The notes below the pieces were generated by a model that ran no database searches, was not told the origin of the DNA, and saw only the letters and a list, made by a program, of their open reading frames with translations. Both the position numbers and the translations under genes were made by a program. From NCBI GenBank assembly GCA_041288195.1, contig JBGGME010000268.1:1-29416 (forward strand): a stretch of 29,416 bases of DNA, given 5' to 3'. This stretch comes from AWTP1-13 sp041288195. GTDB taxonomy: Bacteria > Pseudomonadota > Alphaproteobacteria > Rhizobiales > Hyphomicrobiaceae. Positions 24,349-29,416 of this stretch are shown piece after piece (within the stretch, counting starts at the first letter, position 1; every line of letters begins with the position of its first letter).

Positions 24349-25713
24349 ATGAGAAGCATCATGCTCGCGGCCGGCGCCGTCACAGCGCTGGCCCTGTCGA
24401 TCGGCGGCCCACTGACGGCCCATGCCCGTGAAGCGACCGCACCCCGCGCCCAGGGCTGGCTCGTCAGCGCCTACGGCCAGGTCGAGGTTCCGCCGCCGGC
24501 GCCGGATGTCAAAGCCGAGCTCACCGAGCTCAAGCGGATCATGGCCAAGCGCACGCCCGAGGACATCGCCCGCTTCCAGTGGTGGGCGACCGGAGGCCCC
24601 GTGTATCGCTGGAACGAGCTTGCGGTCGAGGAGATGCTCGACGGCTTCATCACCGTGCCGATGGTCAATCGCCACCTGGCCCTGATCCATGCCGCCATGG
24701 ACGATGCGGTGGCGGTCGCCTGGCACCACCGGGCGTCATCGAAGCGTCCGCGACCGTTCGCCGCCGACCCGTCCATCAAGGCCCAGGCCCCGGCGCCGAC
24801 CGGTCCGGCCTTCCCCTCCGATCACGCGGCTGCGGCGACGGCCGCGGCAGCCGTGCTCGGCTACATCTTCCCGGCGCGCGCGAGCATCTTCACGGCCAAG
24901 GCAGAGGAGGCCATTCAGTCCCGGCTGCTGGCGGGCGTGGAGTACCCGAGCGACGTCGAGGCCGGACGCGCCATCGGCAAGCGCATCGCCGCGCTCGCCA
25001 TCGCGCGCGGCCAGTCCGACCGCTCCGATGCCAAGTGGACCGGCGAGGTGCCGCAGGGACCCGGCAATTGGAAGGGCACGAACCCGATCGCGCCGATGGC
25101 CGCCACCTGGCAGCCCTGGGTGCTCGCGCGCGTCGACGAGTTGCGCCCGGCCGCGCCTCCTGCTTTCGACTCCGAGCAGACCAAGGCCGCTCTCGCCGAG
25201 CTCAAGAACTTCGCGCGCACGCCCAAGACCAACCACCGCGCGGTGTATTGGGAGGTGTTCGGCGGCGCCCGCGTGCACGGGTTGTGGAACGAGATTGCGC
25301 GCTTGAAGCTGCTGGAGCACGGCGAGACTTTCAACGCGCCGACGACCTCGCGCGCGCTTGCGGCCCTCAACATCGCCTTCGCCGACGCCGCGATTGCCTG
25401 CTGGGACGCCAAGTACACCTACTGGTACGTGCGGCCGGCCCAGAACGATGCGGACCTGAAGCCGCTGTTCCCGGCGCCGAACCATCCGAGCTATCCCGCC
25501 GCGCACGGGTGCCTCTCGACCGCCGCCGCGACGGCGCTGGCCGGCATCTTCCCGCGCGACCGGGATCGCCTGCTGGCGCACGGCAAGGAGGCGGCCGAAG
25601 CCCGCGTCTGGGCCGGCATCCACTACCGCTTCGAAATCGATGCCGGCCAGGACATCGGACGCAAGGTTGCGGAGAAGACGCTGCAGAGGGCGTTCGTCCC
25701 GACCGGCCTCTGA
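24349..25713 (+). CDS. Secreted vanadium-haloperoxidase/PAP2-like protein with duplicated halves
   Basis: Secreted protein of 454 residues with a signal peptide (cleavage near AHA-REA, residue 26) and two PAP2-type halves. The C-terminal half has the canonical set: Lys355-x6-Arg362-Pro, PSYPAAHG with His386, and Arg419-x5-His425 followed by Asp431. The N-terminal half repeats the plan with changes: SKRPRP (Arg133), FPSDHA (Ser157, His159), and Arg192-x5-Glu198, where the catalytic or vanadate-binding His is replaced by Glu. The second half is therefore probably the active one, as a phosphatase or haloperoxidase. ATG 24349 has GGAGG upstream. An intrinsic terminator follows. The substrate is unknown. 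Confidence 0.88.
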   Translation: MRSIMLAAGAVTALALSIGGPLTAHAREATAPRAQGWLVSAYGQVEVPPPAPDVKAELTELKRIMAKRTPEDIARFQWWATGGPVYRWNELAVEEMLDGFITVPMVNRHLALIHAAMDDAVAVAWHHRASSKRPRPFAADPSIKAQAPAPTGPAFPSDHAAAATAAAAVLGYIFPARASIFTAKAEEAIQSRLLAGVEYPSDVEAGRAIGKRIAALAIARGQSDRSDAKWTGEVPQGPGNWKGTNPIAPMAATWQPWVLARVDELRPAAPPAFDSEQTKAALAELKNFARTPKTNHRAVYWEVFGGARVHGLWNEIARLKLLEHGETFNAPTTSRALAALNIAFADAAIACWDAKYTYWYVRPAQNDADLKPLFPAPNHPSYPAAHGCLSTAAATALAGIFPRDRDRLLAHGKEAAEARVWAGIHYRFEIDAGQDIGRKVAEKTLQRAFVPTGL

Positions 25714-25740
25714 AGGGCGGTTGCGCTTTCTCCGCCGAGG

Positions 25741-25777
25741 CTGCGCCGCTTCCCTGAAGCGGCGCAGTTTCTTTTTG
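25741..25777 (+). terminator. Strong intrinsic terminator
   Basis: CTGCGCCGCTTC, loop CCT, and GAAGCGGCGCAG form a perfect 12-bp stem followed by TTTCTTTTT. It ends the PAP2-like transcript. On the minus strand no T-run follows the stem, so it is mainly one-directional. Confidence 0.93.
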
Positions 25778-25805
25778 AATCTCGCCCGCAGTTGCGGAGC
25801 CGCCC

Positions 25806-26570
25806 CTACACCTGCACGGAATAGCCGCCGTCGACGGGGATCGACGTGCCGGTGACGAAGTCGCTGGCCTTGCTCGCCAGGAACACGGCGACGCCGGCGT
25901 GGTCCTCGGGCGTGCCCCAGCGCTTGGCGGGCGTGCGCATCAGCACCATCGCGTTGAGCCCCGACACCTCCGCCCGCGCCTTCTTGGTGAGCTCGGTGTC
26001 GATCCAGCCGGGCAGCACGGCGTTGACCTGGATGTTGTCCTTGGCCCAGGTCGTCGCCAGCGACTTGGTGAGCTGCACGATGCCGCCCTTGGAGGCGCCG
26101 TAGGCCGGCGCGAAGGGCGCCCCGAAGATCGACAGCATCGAGCCGATGTTGATGATCTTGCCGCCGCCCACCTCCTTCATCTTCGGGTAGACCGCGTGCG
26201 AGCAGATGAAGGCGCTGGTGAGGTTGACGTCGATCACCTGCTTCCACTCGGCCAGCGCCATCTGGTCGGCGGGCTTGCGGATGTTGATGCCGGCGTTGTT
26301 GACGAGGATGTCGATGCGGCCGAGCGCTTTGGCGGCGTCCTCGATCATCTTGCGGCAGGAGGCCTCGCTGGCGACGTCGACGTTGAGCACCGCCGTCTTG
26401 ACCCCGAGCTTGGCAAGCTCTGCCGCCGCCGCCTCGGACTTGGCGGTATTGCGGCCGGCGACGGCGATGGCGGCGCCGGCTTCGGCCATCCCCCGCGCCA
26501 TGCCCAGTCCGATGCCGCCGTTGCCGCCCGTGACGAGGGCCACGCGGCCCTTGAGATCGAAGAGTGACAT
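25806..26570 (-). CDS. SDR-family dehydrogenase
   Basis: Short-chain dehydrogenase of 254 residues. The cofactor loop is TGGNGGIGLG near residue 15. NNAG is near 89, and the catalytic set is Ser (IGSML), then Tyr-x3-Lys in YGASKGG. The C-terminal VTGTSIPVDGGYSV is typical. The family resembles gluconate 5-dehydrogenase and 2-deoxy-D-gluconate 3-dehydrogenase, oxidising sugar acids or other secondary alcohols, but the substrate cannot be fixed. ATG 26570 has AGGAG five bases upstream. It lies 53 bases downstream of the molybdopterin oxidoreductase on the same strand and may be co-transcribed with it. Confidence 0.93.
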   Translation of the reverse strand: MSLFDLKGRVALVTGGNGGIGLGMARGMAEAGAAIAVAGRNTAKSEAAAAELAKLGVKTAVLNVDVASEASCRKMIEDAAKALGRIDILVNNAGINIRKPADQMALAEWKQVIDVNLTSAFICSHAVYPKMKEVGGGKIINIGSMLSIFGAPFAPAYGASKGGIVQLTKSLATTWAKDNIQVNAVLPGWIDTELTKKARAEVSGLNAMVLMRTPAKRWGTPEDHAGVAVFLASKASDFVTGTSIPVDGGYSVQV

Positions 26571-26623
26571 GTGCGCTCCTGCTCCTGTGCGATGTCTCGA
26601 GCCGATGCGGGTCGTGCGCGCGG

Positions 26624-28990
26624 CTATGCGCCGGCCGGATCCAGTCTCTCTACCTGGCACCACGAGCAGCGCAAGGGAATAGAGCCGCTGACGGGATCGG
26701 CGCGCGAGGTGTCGATGATGCGGTTGAGATTGGCGGCGAGCGGATGGCGCGCATCGTAGGGGCTGCCGTCTGTCCCCTCGACCCACCAGCCGTGCTGGCC
26801 GAACACGGTGCCGGCGGCGAGCCCCGGCACCACCTTGGCGCGAGCCACCGCCTCCCCGCGCGCGGTCCTGATGCGCACCCAGTCGCTCTCGCCGATCCCG
26901 CGTGCGGCGGCATCCGACGGCGCGATCTCCAGCGGCGGATCGGGCAGCAGGCGGCGCAGCGAGGCGATGTTGCGATGCTGGCTATGGCAATACGCGACCG
27001 TCTTGGCGGCACCGAGCCGCAGCGGGAAGTCGGCCGGACCAGCGGTCGCGTCGCCCTCACCCAGCTCCGGCACCGGCGCATGGCCATGCTGCAGCAGGCG
27101 CTCCGAGTAGATCTCGACCCGCTTGGTCGGCGTGGGAAAGCCGCGCACGCCGCCGCCCGGCGTCGGCGACGCATGCGCATCGAGCGCAGCCGACGAGGCG
27201 ACCACCACGCCTTCGAGCGCGCGGCGCAGATCGACCACCGACAGGCCGGCCGGAGCGAGCACGGCGTCGTGTCCGCGATCGGCGTCGCAGCCGAACATGC
27301 GATCACCGAGCCCAAGCCGCTTAGCCAGGCCGAGCACGATGTCGGTATCCCCGCGCGTCTCGCCGAGAGGCGCGATCACCGCCGGGCGCAGCTGCACGCG
27401 CCGCAGCCCCTCGAGGCTGCCGTCGAAGCCCGTGCGCAGGCCCTCACGCTCCCACGAGGTGGCCGCGGGCAGCACGATGTCGGCATAGCGCGCGGTGGCA
27501 TTGAGGAAGAAGTCGGCGTGGACGTGGAATTCGAGCCGCTCCAGAGCGCGGCGTGCAAGCTCGGTATCGGGCTGGGATGCAAGCAGGTTGGTGCCGAACG
27601 ACACCAGCATGCGCACGGGGTATGGATCGCCGGACACGACGGCGCGGTAGGCATCGCGCGCCGTGATGTAGCCCTGCAGCCCCGGCCCCAGCGGCCGCTC
27701 CGCGAGACCGAGCGCCTTGGCGCGCTGCTCGGGCGACAGCAGGTCCTGGCCGGAGATATCGGCGAAGGACGCCGCGCCGCCGGGCACATTGCCGCCCTGG
27801 CCGCCGTAGCTGCCGGTCAGCGTGTAGAGGAGCGAGATGGCGCGGTCGGTCTGGGTCGCCGTCACGCTCTGCCCGACGCCGTTCCAGCAGTAGTAGGCCA
27901 CGCTCGAAGCGCCGCCGAGGATTGCGGCCGCGTTGGCAAGATCGCTCGGGGCCACCCCCGTCAGCGCGGCAACACGCTCGGGCGAGAACTGCGCCGCCGC
28001 GGCGGCATAGATGTCGAAGGCCGAACGGGAGTCGAGCATCGCCCCGGCGCCACGCACCTGCGTTCGCGCGGCAAGCTGGAGGTCCGCTTCGCCATCCAGC
28101 CACGCACCCCGCGTCGCATCGTATCGCGCGAGCGCCCCGTCAGCGGTTGCGGCATGCAGCACATCATCGCGCCCGCCGGCGACGACATCGCTCTCACGCA
28201 GGAACCGCCCCGTGTCATCCCGCACCAGCAGCGGCGCGTTGGTCCAGCGCAGAAGAAAATCGCGGTCGAACGAACCCCGCTCGATCATCAGGTTGGCGAG
28301 CCCGAGCGCCAGCGCCTGGTCGGTGCCGGGGCGCACCTGCAGCCATTGGTCCGCGCGCTTGGCGAAGGCGGTGGGCCTGGGGTCGACCACGATCATGCGC
28401 GCGCCGCGCTTGACCGCCTTCTGCACCTCGGTCGCCCGCGCAAGCCAGGTGGTGGCGGGGTTGTTGCCCCACAGCAGCACGCAATCGGTGTGGGCGAAGT
28501 CGGGCGTACCGATATCGGTGCCGTACGTGAACCGCGAGGCGAAATCCTTGTGCCAGTTGCAGATCTCTGTCGCGTAGATGGTGTTGGGGCTGCCGTAGGC
28601 GCGGATGAAGCGCTCGATCCAGGCGATCGAATCCTGGATGTGGCTGCCGCTGGGGGTGGTGACCGAGAACGCCACCTGCTCCGGCCCGTGCGTGTCGCGG
28701 ATGCGGGCCATGTGCCCGGCGATCTCGGCCAGCGCCTCATCCCAGGTGATGGCAACCCAGCCGGGATCGGCGGCGCCTTTCGGCTGCGTGCGCCGCAGCG
28801 GCCGGGTGACCCGGTCCGGGTGATAGACGAACTCCGGCGCGGCTCGGCCCTTGGGGCAGAGCTTCTCGCCGGTAGGGTGCTCGGGCATGGGCTCGATGCC
28901 GAGCAGGCGGCCGTCGGCAACGACGGCGAAACAGCCGCAACGCGACCGGCATTGGGTGCAGAAGGATGGGATGCGTCGTGTCTCGGCCAT
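26624..28990 (-). CDS. Molybdopterin-dependent oxidoreductase with N-terminal [4Fe-4S] motif
   Basis: Protein of 788 residues of the DMSO-reductase/formate-dehydrogenase superfamily. Cys11, Cys14, Cys18 and Cys45 form a C-x2-C-x3-C-x26-C motif for one [4Fe-4S] cluster. LLWGNNPATTW and VVDPRPTAFAKRADQWLQVRPGTDQALALG are cofactor-binding segments. Cys144 in EICNWHKD is a candidate molybdenum ligand. The C-terminal domain has HSQHRNIASLRRLLPDP and ends in RCSWCQVERLD, a C-x2-C near the end. No twin-arginine signal is seen, so it is probably cytoplasmic. No electron-transfer subunit or fdhD lies nearby. An SDR gene follows. The substrate is unknown. Confidence 0.92.
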   Translation of the reverse strand: MAETRRIPSFCTQCRSRCGCFAVVADGRLLGIEPMPEHPTGEKLCPKGRAAPEFVYHPDRVTRPLRRTQPKGAADPGWVAITWDEALAEIAGHMARIRDTHGPEQVAFSVTTPSGSHIQDSIAWIERFIRAYGSPNTIYATEICNWHKDFASRFTYGTDIGTPDFAHTDCVLLWGNNPATTWLARATEVQKAVKRGARMIVVDPRPTAFAKRADQWLQVRPGTDQALALGLANLMIERGSFDRDFLLRWTNAPLLVRDDTGRFLRESDVVAGGRDDVLHAATADGALARYDATRGAWLDGEADLQLAARTQVRGAGAMLDSRSAFDIYAAAAAQFSPERVAALTGVAPSDLANAAAILGGASSVAYYCWNGVGQSVTATQTDRAISLLYTLTGSYGGQGGNVPGGAASFADISGQDLLSPEQRAKALGLAERPLGPGLQGYITARDAYRAVVSGDPYPVRMLVSFGTNLLASQPDTELARRALERLEFHVHADFFLNATARYADIVLPAATSWEREGLRTGFDGSLEGLRRVQLRPAVIAPLGETRGDTDIVLGLAKRLGLGDRMFGCDADRGHDAVLAPAGLSVVDLRRALEGVVVASSAALDAHASPTPGGGVRGFPTPTKRVEIYSERLLQHGHAPVPELGEGDATAGPADFPLRLGAAKTVAYCHSQHRNIASLRRLLPDPPLEIAPSDAAARGIGESDWVRIRTARGEAVARAKVVPGLAAGTVFGQHGWWVEGTDGSPYDARHPLAANLNRIIDTSRADPVSGSIPLRCSWCQVERLDPAGA

Positions 28991-29115
28991 GCGTAGTCTT
29001 ATCCGATCCCGCTCACCGTCGCGTGCTCATGATGAACGGGGTCGGCGACCTCCTGCCTGGAGCCTTTCTGAATCCGACCTGAAGCGGACCACCGTTAGCC
29101 CCCGGTGCGGGCGTG

Positions 29116-29141
29116 GGAACAGCATTGCTTTTGCCTAAGTT
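29116..29141 (+). promoter_or_regulatory. Possible EcfG-type stress promoter
   Basis: GGAAC (29116-29120) and AGTT (29138-29141) are separated by 17 bases, close to the GGAAC-N16/17-cGTT consensus of alphaproteobacterial general-stress sigma factor EcfG. The start would fall about 65 bases before the PilZ gene. One -10 base differs. The rest of 28991-29213 shows nothing clear. Confidence 0.3.
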
Positions 29142-29213
29142 TGTGCCTGCTCGGGTAACGAACGGACAATCCCGCGACGGTAAAGATCTGTTCACTCTCT
29201 GGGGGAGGGCCAG

Positions 29214-29416
29214 TTGCAAAAACATCCGTCTGTGCGTGGTGCCGAACGTCGCCAGTTTGGCCGCCGCAACACCATCTGTCACGCCATGGCTTGCGCGCGG
29301 GGCCGCCCCTCCTCGCCCTGTGTTGTGCGCGACGTGTCGCTCGGCGGGGCCAAGGTCGAGCTTGAACAGTCTGCATCGCTGCCGAACCGCTTTCGAGTGA
29401 TCGTTTCGGCCTGGCA
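29214..29416 (+). CDS. PilZ-domain protein (3' end cut by window edge)
   Basis: The visible 67 residues are the start of a PilZ domain, a cyclic di-GMP-binding fold. ERRQFGRR carries the RxxxR motif, and VVRDVSLGGAKVEL carries DxSxxG. The frame is open from the TAA at 29181. The start is taken as TTG 29214 because GGGGGAGGG lies about 4 bases upstream; no ATG fits, and GTG 29232 is a weaker choice. Between the two motifs is a short Cys-rich loop (ICHAMACARGR). Many Rhizobiales encode such stand-alone short PilZ proteins. Whether more domains follow cannot be seen. Confidence 0.8.
   Translation, partial: MQKHPSVRGAERRQFGRRNTICHAMACARGRPSSPCVVRDVSLGGAKVELEQSASLPNRFRVIVSAW

Noticed and set aside
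26564..28996. Plus-strand open frame of 810 codons opposite the molybdopterin oxidoreductase
   Set aside because: It mirrors the oxidoreductase almost end to end and shows only low-complexity Arg/Gly/Ala sequence.

Overview
The window reads as a high-GC alphaproteobacterial chromosome segment, most likely from the order Hyphomicrobiales (Rhizobiales). The main grounds are an iscR-led SUF operon that also carries an Irr/ICE-like palindrome, a GTTC-N7-GTTC LexA box upstream of ssb, clustered gph/rpiA/DUF2059 genes, and CCTTCTCCCC-type palindromic intergenic repeats. No rRNA, tRNA, CRISPR array, phage or insertion sequence was found. Genus-level identity cannot be set from the sequence alone.

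Layout. 1-800 (-): truncated TauD/TfdA dioxygenase. 938-1228 (-): small secreted protein. 1418-1702 (+): small protein with a NepR-like segment. 1718-9474 (-): SUF iron-sulfur operon, transcribed iscR, cysteine desulfurase, sufB, small membrane protein, DUF4926-like protein, sufC, sufD, sufS, sufT. Its control region (about 9475-9789) holds a promoter and two palindromes. 9790-10452 (+): alpha/beta hydrolase. 10528-12828 (-): tex. 13069-16150 (-): gabD, rpiA, DUF2059 and GYD-domain genes. 16354-17439 (+): gph and an ABM-like protein. 17440-17754: palindromic repeat mosaic. 17755-18657 (+): DMT exporter. 18673-20907 (-): SGNH hydrolase, DUF2306 membrane protein with a perfect operator-like palindrome, and ssb with an SOS box. 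21204-22073 (+): polysaccharide deacetylase. 22087-24120 (-): membrane-anchored pentapeptide-repeat protein. 24349-25713 (+): duplicated PAP2/haloperoxidase-like secreted protein followed by a strong intrinsic terminator. 25806-28990 (-): SDR dehydrogenase and a molybdopterin oxidoreductase. 29214-end (+): start of a PilZ-domain protein with a TTG start.

How it works together. The one clear system is the SUF operon. Two cysteine desulfurases supply sulfur, SufB/SufC/SufD form the scaffold, and SufT probably helps maturation. IscR probably senses Fe-S status, and the ICE-like palindrome near the predicted transcription start suggests Irr (iron/heme) input. No sufA or sufE is present in the cluster, and two uncharacterised small genes lie between sufB and sufC. 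The other genes are mostly housekeeping or single-gene functions. The most interesting features are regulatory palindromes and domain oddities rather than an obvious new multi-gene system.
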